DNA from: Microvirga aerilata
GTDB lineage: Bacteria; Pseudomonadota; Alphaproteobacteria; Rhizobiales; Beijerinckiaceae
Reading direction: 5' to 3'
Assembly: GCF_016743775.1 (NCBI RefSeq)
Contig: NZ_JAEQMY010000008.1
Span: forward strand, 62,001 to 126,000
Length of the DNA: 64,000 nucleotides
Under the pieces are notes generated by a model. That model worked only from the letters and a program-made list of their open reading frames with translations. It was not told the origin of the DNA and did no database searches. Position numbers and translations under genes: made by a program. The first letter of the stretch is position 1, and the number at the start of each line of letters is the position of its first letter. This document shows, piece by piece, positions 7,600-17,148 of the stretch.

Positions 7600-10500
7600 A
7601 TGTCCCTCCACATGCGTGATATTTTCATCAAGCCCGTTGACCGTCCAATTGATGGTGTCATCAAAGCGGACGATGAGGCGAGCCTCCGGGATGAACTCGA
7701 CGAGTATGTCATTACACGCGAAATCGCCCAGCGGCTCGGTGACTTCCTCCATGCTTACAACAATTACAGCACCGCAAACGGCGTGTGGATTTCCGGGTTC
7801 TTCGGCTCAGGCAAGTCTCACCTCCTGAAAATGCTGGCTTACCTGCTAGAAAACCGGCAGGTTGATGGAGTTCCGGCTTACAACCTGTTTAAGGACAAGA
7901 AGGAGTTGAAAGACGATCCGATGCTGGCAGGCGCGCTGCGCAAGGCCATATCGATCCCGTCAAGGAGCATCCTCTTCAACATCGATCAAAAGGCCGACGT
8001 CATTTCGAAAACTGAGGTGGATGCACTCCTCGCGGTCTTTCAAAAGGTGTTTGACGAGACCTGCGGCTATTATGGCAAACAGCCGCATATCGCCCAGTTT
8101 GAGCGCGATCTCGACAGCCGTGGCGTGCTACTGGCGTTCCAGGATGCCTATCTGGCGGTTGCCGGGAAGCCATGGACGCGTGGTCGCGAGCAGGCGCTAC
8201 TTGAGGGCAGCAACATCGCCACGGCCTACGCAAAGGCGACGGGCGCGCCTGAGACGGACGCAGCGGGAATCCTCAACCGGTATCGGTCCGAGCATCGGGT
8301 TTCGATTGAGGATTTTGCCAACACGGTGAAGGCCTGGATCGACACCCAGGCTCCGAAATTCAGGCTGAATTTCTTCGTGGACGAGGTCGGGCAGTACATC
8401 GCCGATAACACGAAGCTCATGACCAACCTTCAGACTATCGCGGAGAGCCTCAACACCAAGTGCAAGGGGCAGGCCTGGATCATCGTCACGGCGCAGCAGG
8501 ATATGGCATCCGTGATCGGCGACATGAACGCGAAGCAGGAGAACGACTTCTCCAAAATTCAGGCCCGTTTTGCGACTCGCATGCCCCTGAACAGTGCTGA
8601 CGTCGCTGAAGTCATCCAGCGTCGCCTGCTGGCGAAGACAGAGGAGGGCGTCGCCAAGCTCGCCAATCTTTATGCCCGTGAGGAGAACAACCTCCGAACA
8701 CTCTTCGACTTCGCGGACGGCTCCGTACGGCTGAAGAACTACCGGGATAGGGATCACTTCATTCAGAGCTATCCCTTCCCGCCCTTTCAGTACACTCTGT
8801 TCCAGTTGGCAATCACATCGCTGTCGCAGCATAACGCCTTCGAGGGAAAGCATAGCTCTGTTGGCGAGCGCTCGATGCTGGGCGTTTTCCAGGAGGTCGC
8901 GAAGTGGATCGCCGACTACCCGGTCGGTGATCTGGCGACCTTCGACTTGATGTTCGAGGGCATTCGCTCCGCCCTAAAGTCGTCGGTGCAGCAGTCCATC
9001 CAGCTTGCGGAAAAGAACATTGAAGGAATCGACCCGTTTGCGCTTCGGGTTCTGAAGGCTCTGTTTCTGGTCAAGTATGTCAAAGAGTTCAAACCAACAG
9101 TTCGCAACATCAGCATCCTCCTGCTGTCGGAATTCAACGCCGACCTGGTCGCCCAAAAACGGCAGATCGAGGAGGTGCTGAATCTGCTTGAGCGCCAGAC
9201 GCTGATCCAGCGGAACGGGGAGGCCTACGAATTCCTCACGAATGAGGAGGTCGATGTCCAGAACGAGATCAAGGCGCTCGACGTCGATCCCTCCGAGATC
9301 GCGAAGGAACTGGAGACCCTCATTTTCGAAGACACGATCCGGCAAAAGAAGATCAAGCATGTCAGCACGGGCAACGAGTATCCCTACAGCCGCAAGCTGG
9401 ACGACCGGCTTCTCGGTCGAGAGTACGAACTCGCCATCAATGTTGTGAGCCCGTTCGACGACGATTCAGGTTCGCCTGAAGGTGTCCGGATGCGGACACT
9501 CTCGCGTGACGAACTCGCCGTGGTGATGCCGCAGGATGTGCGGTTCATCCGCGACCTGACCTTGTTCAAAAAGAAGGACAAGTTCCTGCGCCAAGCCGCG
9601 ACAGCCACCCAGCAAGAAGGGCGCACGCGGATCGTGGGTGAAATCCGGGAGCAGATGACCCGCAATCGCTCCGATCTTAAGACCCGCCTACACACTCTCA
9701 TGACCGACGCCAAGATGTTCCTGCGCGGTGAAAACGTAGAGATCGCAGGCGAGGACCCGCAGGAACGGGTCGTGAAGGCCTTCCAGAGCTTGGTAGACAA
9801 GACCTATGTCAGCCTCCCCATGCTCCGGGGCCTAACCTATTCCGAAGCCGATATCGCGCGTGCGTTGAAGCCCTCTGGGGGCTTGTTCGGTGCCGAGGGC
9901 GTGGGCCTGACAGAACCCGAGCAGGAAATCCTGAACTTCGGCAACAGCCAAGCGAAGCTGGGTGTCCGCGTCACCGTGAAGGCGCTGCTGGAGAAGTTCG
10001 AGACCAAGCCGTACGGCTGGCCCACAGCGGCGGTGCTTTGCATCACGGCCAGCCTGATCGCGCGCAACAAGCTCGAAGCCCGGTCGGATGGGACGCTGTT
10101 GGAGGGCTCCGATCTTGAGAAGGCGCTGCGAAACTCCAACCTCCTGGCCAACATCGTCCTGACACCGCAGGTCGAGTTCCAACCTTCGCAGATCAAGCGG
10201 CTGCGGGACTTTTATAAGGACTTCTTTGACGCTCCTGTCGATGGCAACGATGCCAAGGTGCTGGCGGCTGAAACCGCTGCCGGGTTTGATAAAGTGCGCC
10301 GGGAGACCGAGCTACTGCTCGCGCAGGAGGACAGTTTCCCATTCCTTGCCGCATTGCGCGATGTGTCATCCACGCTTGCGCAGGTCAGCGGGAAGCCTGC
10401 CGCATGGTACCTGACCGATCTTGCCCCCTTCGAAGACAAGCTGCTCGACGCGAAGGAGGAAATCCTCGACCCGATCCGCGCCTTCATGGGCGGTCCGCAA

Positions 10501-11130
10501 CGCACAATCTATGACGAGATCAGCAAGTTCCTCAAAGCGCACGCGGCGAACTTCCAGCAGGTCGGGGCGGCAGAGGCGGAAGCCATCCGCAAAGCGCTGG
10601 CTGATCCAGCCTGCTACAAAGGAGCGAAACTCCAGAACTTGAAGACCGGATATCACGCCCTCAAGGATAGGGTCGATCTGAAGATCATTGAGGAGCGTAA
10701 GGCGGTCGAGGCCGAGATCGCCACCTGTAAGGCGAAGATCGAGGCCCTGCCTGAAATCGAGAAGCTGAGCAGCGCGCAGCGTGCTGCTGTTCTTTCACCC
10801 ATTGAAAGGGCAAGCCAGGGGCTTGGCGACATCGTGCTTATCGCGGTCCTGCGAAACCACGCGAACGACATCCGCACAACGTTGTACCCCGCCCTGTTGG
10901 AAGAGGTCATCCACCTCGCCCGACCGGTTGAGGCACCCCAGCCCGAGCCGGGCCTAGGGGAAGGCGGCGCTCCGCCGCCGACGCCGCCGCGTCTCATCAA
11001 GCGGCAGGACATCCGGATTACCTTCGCCAAGTCGATCCTGTCCAGTGATAGCGACGTGGATGCCTATGTCGAGGGGCTGCGCACAGCCATGCTCGCCGAA
11101 ATCAATGCCGGAAAAGAGATCATCGTCTGA
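7600..11130 (+). CDS. brxC: BREX system P-loop ATPase BrxC
   Basis: The 1,176-residue ATPase is the large motor protein of BREX (PglY/BrxC family, ORC/Cdc6-like AAA fold). Walker A is GFFGSGKSH at about residues 66-74; a Walker B-type stretch LNFFVDEVGQYI lies at about 254-265, followed by a sensor-like WIIVTAQQDM. The long C-terminal half is helical, with coiled-coil stretches such as KIIEERKAVEAEIATCKAKIE, and a Pro/Gly linker (PPPTPPR) before a conserved end. Full length and intact. Its stop TGA shares one base with the pglX ATG. Confidence 0.95.
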   Translation: MSLHMRDIFIKPVDRPIDGVIKADDEASLRDELDEYVITREIAQRLGDFLHAYNNYSTANGVWISGFFGSGKSHLLKMLAYLLENRQVDGVPAYNLFKDKKELKDDPMLAGALRKAISIPSRSILFNIDQKADVISKTEVDALLAVFQKVFDETCGYYGKQPHIAQFERDLDSRGVLLAFQDAYLAVAGKPWTRGREQALLEGSNIATAYAKATGAPETDAAGILNRYRSEHRVSIEDFANTVKAWIDTQAPKFRLNFFVDEVGQYIADNTKLMTNLQTIAESLNTKCKGQAWIIVTAQQDMASVIGDMNAKQENDFSKIQARFATRMPLNSADVAEVIQRRLLAKTEEGVAKLANLYAREENNLRTLFDFADGSVRLKNYRDRDHFIQSYPFPPFQYTLFQLAITSLSQHNAFEGKHSSVGERSMLGVFQEVAKWIADYPVGDLATFDLMFEGIRSALKSSVQQSIQLAEKNIEGIDPFALRVLKALFLVKYVKEFKPTVRNISILLLSEFNADLVAQKRQIEEVLNLLERQTLIQRNGEAYEFLTNEEVDVQNEIKALDVDPSEIAKELETLIFEDTIRQKKIKHVSTGNEYPYSRKLDDRLLGREYELAINVVSPFDDDSGSPEGVRMRTLSRDELAVVMPQDVRFIRDLTLFKKKDKFLRQAATATQQEGRTRIVGEIREQMTRNRSDLKTRLHTLMTDAKMFLRGENVEIAGEDPQERVVKAFQSLVDKTYVSLPMLRGLTYSEADIARALKPSGGLFGAEGVGLTEPEQEILNFGNSQAKLGVRVTVKALLEKFETKPYGWPTAAVLCITASLIARNKLEARSDGTLLEGSDLEKALRNSNLLANIVLTPQVEFQPSQIKRLRDFYKDFFDAPVDGNDAKVLAAETAAGFDKVRRETELLLAQEDSFPFLAALRDVSSTLAQVSGKPAAWYLTDLAPFEDKLLDAKEEILDPIRAFMGGPQRTIYDEISKFLKAHAANFQQVGAAEAEAIRKALADPACYKGAKLQNLKTGYHALKDRVDLKIIEERKAVEAEIATCKAKIEALPEIEKLSSAQRAAVLSPIERASQGLGDIVLIAVLRNHANDIRTTLYPALLEEVIHLARPVEAPQPEPGLGEGGAPPPTPPRLIKRQDIRITFAKSILSSDSDVDAYVEGLRTAMLAEINAGKEIIV

Positions 11131-14100
11131 TGAATACCAACAAGCTCAAGAGGCTCGCCCAAGACGCCCGCACCTATCTCATCGGACAGGTCACCTCGAA
11201 ACTCGGCCTTGTCCTGACCGAGGGCAGCGCCGCGCGGCGCGAAGTTCCAGCAGCGGTGCAGGAACTGGAGCGCAACATCCTGGCGACGTCCCAGGCGCAG
11301 GTGATCGAGAAAGTTGCCTACACGTGGTTCAATCGATTCACCGCGCTCCGCTTCATGGATGCGAACGGTTACACCAACCCGCGTGTTGTCACACCAGCCG
11401 AAGGGGCCACCCGACCCGAGATTTTGGCAGATGCCGTCGCCGGGCACTTTGACGATGCCATACCGGCCACGACACGCGCCACCGTCACGGCTTTGCTCGA
11501 TGGCCGCATGCCGTCGCGTGATGCGCAGGGCGAGGCCTTTCGCCTTCTCCTCGTCGCTATGTGCAACCGCTGGCATGGCCATATGCCATTCATGTTCGAG
11601 AAGATTGCGGATTTCACCGAGCTTCTCATGCCTGAGGACCTACTGTCCCCCAATAGCGTCCTGTCGCGCTTGCGCGACGAGATGACGGATGCGGATTGCC
11701 AGGACGTCGAGGTGATCGGCTGGCTATACCAGTTCTACATCAGCGAAAAAAAGCAGCAGGTGTTCGACGCACTGAAAAAAAATGTGAGGATCACAGCGGA
11801 TAACATGCCTGCCGCGACGCAGCTTTTCACGCCGCACTGGATCGTTCGCTATCTCGTCGAGAACTCTCTGGGCCGCCTCTGGCTGTTAAACCGGCCAAGC
11901 TCGAAGCTCGCGGAGCGGATGGACTACTACATCAACTCGGAGGAGCCCGAGACGGACTTCCTGCGCATCTCCCGCCCCGAGGACATCCGCATCTGCGATC
12001 CGGCTTGTGGCTCGGGCCACATGCTGACCTATGCCTTCGACCTGCTCCATGCCATCTATGAGGAAGAGGGCTATGAGGCGACGCAAATCCCGGCGCTGAT
12101 CCTCACGCACAACCTGCATGGCGTCGAGATCGACGACCGCGCAGGTGCGCTGGCCGCTTTCGCGCTGACCATGAAGGCGGCGGAAGCACTTGGGCGCAGG
12201 CGGTTCCTGCGCTTCGAGGTCCAGCCGAATATCTGCGTGATGCAGGATGTGCGTTTTACGACAGCCGAGATGCAGGACGTGGCCTCGGTTGTTGGGCGCG
12301 ATCTCTTCACGAGCGAATTGAGGGAGACGCTCGCCCAGTTCGAGCGGGCGAAGAACTTCGGATCGCTGATTGTGCCGAAGCTGCGCAATCCCGCTGAGGT
12401 TGCCCGAGTTGTACGGCTCAACGACTTTGGTGGCGACCTGCTGCTGCGGGACGTGCAAGAGCGGGTACTGAAGGTCCTGGAGATGGCGGAGGCTCTGTCG
12501 CCCAAATATCACGTGATGGTGGCCAATCCGCCATACGCCGGTTCTAAAGGCTTGAATGACTCCCTTGGTGAGTGGGTCAAAGACAGATATCCAAATGCCA
12601 AGTCAGACCTGTATGCAGCTTTCATTGAGCGCGGGCTAAGGCTGATTATGCCGAAGGCCTTTTGTGCAATGGTGACGATGGAAAGCTGGATGTTTCTTTC
12701 TTCGTCCGAGAAGCTTCGAGAAAAGATTTATTCGCAAGCTGCGATCCTGTCTATGGTGCATATGCCCTACCTTGGGAAGGGTAGCACAAGTATGGGGATC
12801 AATTTCGGAACAACAGCGTTTGTGTTAGAGAACATCTTCCGTCCAGCATTATTGGCAAACTATTATTGTCTGAGATATTTTGAGTCAGACGCATTCGGTG
12901 TTCCCCTGCACTTTCCTCCAAAAAACGAGCGTCAGTCTACAGCGTCCATCAAAGATTTCGAAAAGATTCCTGGAGCGCCAATTGCTTACTGGGTAAGCAA
13001 AGCTGTTTACGAGATTTTTGAGCGGTCTCCCTCACTCGGAGAACTGGGCGCGCCAACACACGGTGTCGTCACGGGGGATAATGATCGCTTTCTGCGACAA
13101 TGGCACGAGGTTTCACGGACTCGAACGGGCTTCGGCTGCTCAGATCGCCAGACTGCGTTGACTACTCGCGCAAAATGGTTCCCCGTCAGCAAGGGGGGGC
13201 CTTTCAGGCGCTGGGCTGGAAATCTGGAGTATGTGATCGATTGGGAAAATGATGGCTTTGTACTTCAAACAACAAAGCACCACACCGGACGGATTCGCGC
13301 TACGAATTTCAATCTGACGCGGATATTCCAGCCAGGCATAACTTGGTCCACAATTACAAGTGGATCGTTCAGCATGCGATATCTCCCTTCTGGGCTCCTT
13401 TTTGAGAGTAAGGGGTCAGTCTGCTTCTGCAAAACAGAAGAAGAAAGGTTATTTTTGCTGGCGCTTACGAACACTAAAGTCACAAGTGCCCTGTTGCTTA
13501 TAATGTCTCCAACACTAGACTTTCACGAAGGGCCGATGAGTCGGATTCCTATCGTATCCATTGATCATGGGCCTACTGTTCGATTGGCCTCGCGGCTCAG
13601 GGACTTATCTCTCGCGGATTGGAATGGACAAGATATATCGTGGGACTTCATGCATTTACCGCTGCTTGCGCCCGTTTACAGGGCCGAAACGTTGGCAGGA
13701 GCATACAACTATCTGCGTGCTCACTGGCGTGACATGACGGACGAGATGCAGCGGTTGGAGGAAGAGAACAACCGTATTTTCATCGACGCCTATGGCTTGC
13801 ACGATGAACTCGGCCCCGAGGTGGCGCTGGATGAAGTTAGTCTCACGTGCAACCCCGCCTATCGGTATGGGGGCAATCTGACCGAGGCTGAAAAAGAAAC
13901 GCGCCTCCTTGCCGACACCATTGCCGAGTTCATGCACTACGCTGTCGGCTGCATGTTCGGACGCTACAGCCTTGACGTGCCCGGCCTGATCCTCGCCAAC
14001 CAGGGTGAGGGGCTTGCCGACTATTTGGGCCGCGTGCCGGAGCCGAGCTTCATGCCGAACGAGGACAACGTCATCCCGGTGCTCGATGGCGACTGGTTCG

Positions 14101-14645
14101 CAGACGACATCACCGAGCGCTTCCGCAAATTCCTGCGCGTCACCTTCGGCGAAGCGAAACTCCAGGAAAACCTCACCTTCATCGAGGCCGCGCTTGGCAA
14201 GGACATTCGGAAGTGGTTCACGCGCGACTTTTTCGACTACCACGTCCGGCGCTTCAAGAAGCGGCCCATCTACTGGATGTTCTCATCCCCCAAGGGCAGC
14301 TTCAATGCGCTCATCTACATGCATCGCTATCGCCCCGACACGGTCAGCGTGCTCCTGAACGACTATCTTCGGGAGTACATTTCGAAGCTCCAGACGGAGC
14401 GGGCGCGGCTGGAAAAGCTGTCCGACGACCTCGCGGCCTCGCAGGGGCAGAGGACACGGGCGCTGAAGGATGTCGCCACGGTCATAAAGCAGATCGACGA
14501 ACTGACCACATGGGAGCGCGACGTCGTCTTCCCGCTCGCCCAGTCCAAGATCGAGATCGACCTCGACGAGGGAGTGAAGCGCAACTACCCCCGGTTCGGT
14601 GCGGCGCTGAAGCCCATCAAGGGCTTGGAGGCGGCGGATGAGTGA
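11130..14645 (+). CDS. pglX: BREX adenine-specific DNA methyltransferase PglX
   Basis: The 1,171-residue N6-adenine methyltransferase marks host DNA at an asymmetric site so that BREX distinguishes self from phage. The SAM-binding motif I DPACGSGHML starts at residue 290 and the catalytic motif IV NPPY is at 466-469; an N-terminal helical domain precedes them and a target-recognition region of about 600 residues follows. The stretch around 12,540-13,700 is visibly more AT-rich than the rest of the gene and lies where the target-recognition part is expected, consistent with specificity exchange by recombination. It starts at the brxC stop and overlaps pglZ by eight bases. Confidence 0.95.
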   Translation: MNTNKLKRLAQDARTYLIGQVTSKLGLVLTEGSAARREVPAAVQELERNILATSQAQVIEKVAYTWFNRFTALRFMDANGYTNPRVVTPAEGATRPEILADAVAGHFDDAIPATTRATVTALLDGRMPSRDAQGEAFRLLLVAMCNRWHGHMPFMFEKIADFTELLMPEDLLSPNSVLSRLRDEMTDADCQDVEVIGWLYQFYISEKKQQVFDALKKNVRITADNMPAATQLFTPHWIVRYLVENSLGRLWLLNRPSSKLAERMDYYINSEEPETDFLRISRPEDIRICDPACGSGHMLTYAFDLLHAIYEEEGYEATQIPALILTHNLHGVEIDDRAGALAAFALTMKAAEALGRRRFLRFEVQPNICVMQDVRFTTAEMQDVASVVGRDLFTSELRETLAQFERAKNFGSLIVPKLRNPAEVARVVRLNDFGGDLLLRDVQERVLKVLEMAEALSPKYHVMVANPPYAGSKGLNDSLGEWVKDRYPNAKSDLYAAFIERGLRLIMPKAFCAMVTMESWMFLSSSEKLREKIYSQAAILSMVHMPYLGKGSTSMGINFGTTAFVLENIFRPALLANYYCLRYFESDAFGVPLHFPPKNERQSTASIKDFEKIPGAPIAYWVSKAVYEIFERSPSLGELGAPTHGVVTGDNDRFLRQWHEVSRTRTGFGCSDRQTALTTRAKWFPVSKGGPFRRWAGNLEYVIDWENDGFVLQTTKHHTGRIRATNFNLTRIFQPGITWSTITSGSFSMRYLPSGLLFESKGSVCFCKTEEERLFLLALTNTKVTSALLLIMSPTLDFHEGPMSRIPIVSIDHGPTVRLASRLRDLSLADWNGQDISWDFMHLPLLAPVYRAETLAGAYNYLRAHWRDMTDEMQRLEEENNRIFIDAYGLHDELGPEVALDEVSLTCNPAYRYGGNLTEAEKETRLLADTIAEFMHYAVGCMFGRYSLDVPGLILANQGEGLADYLGRVPEPSFMPNEDNVIPVLDGDWFADDITERFRKFLRVTFGEAKLQENLTFIEAALGKDIRKWFTRDFFDYHVRRFKKRPIYWMFSSPKGSFNALIYMHRYRPDTVSVLLNDYLREYISKLQTERARLEKLSDDLAASQGQRTRALKDVATVIKQIDELTTWERDVVFPLAQSKIEIDLDEGVKRNYPRFGAALKPIKGLEAADE

Positions 14646-17136
14646 GCGAATCGCCGCTTCGCTCGCGCGGCTCTTCGAGGAGCAGCGGATCGTCTTCTGG
14701 TACGACGCCGCCCACGACATGCGGGCGGATTACGACAGCATCGACTTGCCCGATGTCGTGAAGCTGGAGATCGCCAACAACCAGTTCGGCCTCAAATACC
14801 GCATCTTGCGGCAGGAGAAGGAAAGGAAATTCCTGCTCTACCATGCCGGTCCCCGCCCGGCAGAGGCCGAGGACTGGCTCCTCGACTTATATCTAGCCAG
14901 CGCCGAATTGCGGGCGGACCAGACGGCAATGCTGCTTGCCGAACTTGGAATCGACCAGAAGCTCGATGCTGTCGTCCGCGAACATAGCGAGTTCTTTAGG
15001 GCCAAGAGCCGCGTCGAGGCGTTCAAGAAGGCGCTCAAGCCGAGCGACAATGCCACGCAACTCCGCCTGCGGATGCTCGCCGTGTGTGCCAATGCGCCCG
15101 GCGGCTTGGATACCGTGATCGAGGCGTTGCTGGCCGAGGCAGCCCAGGAGCGCGAGGAGGCGCTGAAGCTGGTCGAGCGTTGCGGCCTGACGGGCTTCCT
15201 CTGGAAGCAGATCGGTAATGCCTATGGCTACCACGCGAAACCACCGGGGATGGACGACTTCACCATCTCGCTGTTCAAGGCATGCTACGCGATGAGCCTC
15301 GCCGAGGACTCCGCGCTGAATGCCGAGGCTTTTGTGCTGTTCCGCCGTTGGAAGAATGACCGAACCGGTGCCAAGCATTTCGAAACGCTGGCCGCGCGCT
15401 TCGAAGGGCCGTTGGCAATCAAGTCCGATCTTGCGAAGCGCGATTTCCGTGACCTGATCGAGATGGACATCTTCGAGGAGGTGGACCGGCATGTCATTCG
15501 CAATATCGTCCATGGCATGGCCGAGCAGACTGTGACGCCGGTCGAGGTGCTGCGTTGGGTCCAGCAACGGCGAAACAGTCATTGGTACGAGAAATTCAAG
15601 GACATCTACGACGCTCTGCGATTCGCCGCTGAATTCACGAAAGGGCTCAGCGAAGTTACGCTGAGCATGACCAGCCTCGCCGAGGGGTTCAGCCGCTATG
15701 CCACGACGTGGTTCCGCCTCGATCAGCACTACCGACGTTTCATCCACCACTACCAAAACAGCGCCCAGGCTACTCTGCTGGGGAGCGTCTTCGAGCGGAT
15801 CGAGAACCTGTACGTCAACAATTTCCTCGTGAAGCTCAACGACGCGTGGCAGGAGCAGATCAACAAGGTGACAGTCTGGGATATTCCGGAAGTGGATCGC
15901 CAGATCACTTTTTATCGCGATCAGGTCGCCGCGTTCCGTCGCCGCGACCAGAAGGTCTGCGTAATTATTTCGGATGCCCTGCGATACGAGGCGGCGGAAG
16001 AGTGCCTGAGCCGAATTCGCGCGTTGGACCGTTTCGACGCGGAGTTGAAGCCGATGCTCGGCGTCCTGCCAAGCTACACCCAACTTGGGATGGCTGCCCT
16101 GCTGCCCAACAAGGCGCTGCGCATCGCCGAAGGCGATAGCACGCTCGTCTTCGATGGCGAGCAGCCCACAAGCGGCTCCGCCAACCGCGAGAAACGGCTG
16201 GCGACCGGTCGCGATGGCGACCGCGTCGCGGTCCTTGGCGCAGAGGAACTCCGGAACTTCAAGTCAGATCAGGCGAAGGAATTCTTCCGCGACCATGACG
16301 TGATCTACGTCTACCACAACCAGATCGATGCCATCGGCGACAAGGTCGCCACGGAGGACGATCTGGCGGATGCGGTGGAAGACACGCTGGACGAGATCGT
16401 GGTGCTGGTTCGCAAGCTGACCTCGGCCAACGCCTCGAACATCCTGATCACCGCCGACCATGGCTTCATTTACCAACATCGCCCCATTGAGGAGAGCGAC
16501 TTCTCCGTCGCAGAAGTGCTGGGGAATGTCCTAGCCCGCAACCGCCGCTTCGTGCTGGGCAAGAACCTGCCCCCTACACCCGGTTTGAAAAAGTTCACCT
16601 CAGACCAGCTTGGGCTGGCTGGTGATCTCGACATCATGATCCCGAACTCGATCAACCGATTGCGGTTGAAGGGAGCCGGAAGCCGGTTTGTTCACGGCGG
16701 TGCATCGCTACAGGAGATCGTAGTGCCGGTAATCCGGGTGGCCAAGCGCCGGGAAAGCGATGTCCGTCAGGTAGACGTTCAGATCATCAGCACCGGCAAG
16801 AACCTAATCACTTCGGGACAGTTGGCGGTGATGTTCTACCAGGCCCAACCAGTGACGGACAAGGTGCAGCCGCGCAGCCTTCGCGCAGGAATTTTCGCCT
16901 CCAATGGCGAGTTGGTCTCCGACGTTCACGACCTGACATTCGGGTTTAAATCCGAGAATCCGCGCGAGCGGGAACTGCCCCGCAAATTCCTGCTGTCCAG
17001 GAAAGCGGATCAGCACAACAATGAGGACGTGTTCCTGCGCCTTGAAGAGCGTGTTGGGACAACCAGCCACTTCCAGGAATATGCGAGCCAGCGCTTCCAG
17101 CTTCGCCGTGGCATCGCAACCGATTTCGATTTTTGA
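14638..17136 (+). CDS. pglZ: BREX alkaline-phosphatase-superfamily protein PglZ
   Basis: An 832-residue PglZ protein. The alkaline-phosphatase-like domain shows its metal-binding motifs: VCVIISDALRYEA at about residues 438-450 and ILITADHGFIY at about 601-611, with the RFVHGGASLQEIVVPV block following. PglZ is essential for BREX and structural work on the family supports metal-dependent phosphodiesterase-like activity. N-terminal about 280 residues form the DUF-like helical region typical of BREX type 1 PglZ. It overlaps pglX by eight bases; brxL follows after twelve bases. Confidence 0.94.
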   Translation: MSERIAASLARLFEEQRIVFWYDAAHDMRADYDSIDLPDVVKLEIANNQFGLKYRILRQEKERKFLLYHAGPRPAEAEDWLLDLYLASAELRADQTAMLLAELGIDQKLDAVVREHSEFFRAKSRVEAFKKALKPSDNATQLRLRMLAVCANAPGGLDTVIEALLAEAAQEREEALKLVERCGLTGFLWKQIGNAYGYHAKPPGMDDFTISLFKACYAMSLAEDSALNAEAFVLFRRWKNDRTGAKHFETLAARFEGPLAIKSDLAKRDFRDLIEMDIFEEVDRHVIRNIVHGMAEQTVTPVEVLRWVQQRRNSHWYEKFKDIYDALRFAAEFTKGLSEVTLSMTSLAEGFSRYATTWFRLDQHYRRFIHHYQNSAQATLLGSVFERIENLYVNNFLVKLNDAWQEQINKVTVWDIPEVDRQITFYRDQVAAFRRRDQKVCVIISDALRYEAAEECLSRIRALDRFDAELKPMLGVLPSYTQLGMAALLPNKALRIAEGDSTLVFDGEQPTSGSANREKRLATGRDGDRVAVLGAEELRNFKSDQAKEFFRDHDVIYVYHNQIDAIGDKVATEDDLADAVEDTLDEIVVLVRKLTSANASNILITADHGFIYQHRPIEESDFSVAEVLGNVLARNRRFVLGKNLPPTPGLKKFTSDQLGLAGDLDIMIPNSINRLRLKGAGSRFVHGGASLQEIVVPVIRVAKRRESDVRQVDVQIISTGKNLITSGQLAVMFYQAQPVTDKVQPRSLRAGIFASNGELVSDVHDLTFGFKSENPRERELPRKFLLSRKADQHNNEDVFLRLEERVGTTSHFQEYASQRFQLRRGIATDFDF

Positions 17137-17148
17137 GGACGTTAGGGA

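Noticed and set aside
14893-16083. Long minus-strand frame inside pglZ
   Set aside because: Shadow of pglZ, which shows full family motifs on the other strand.
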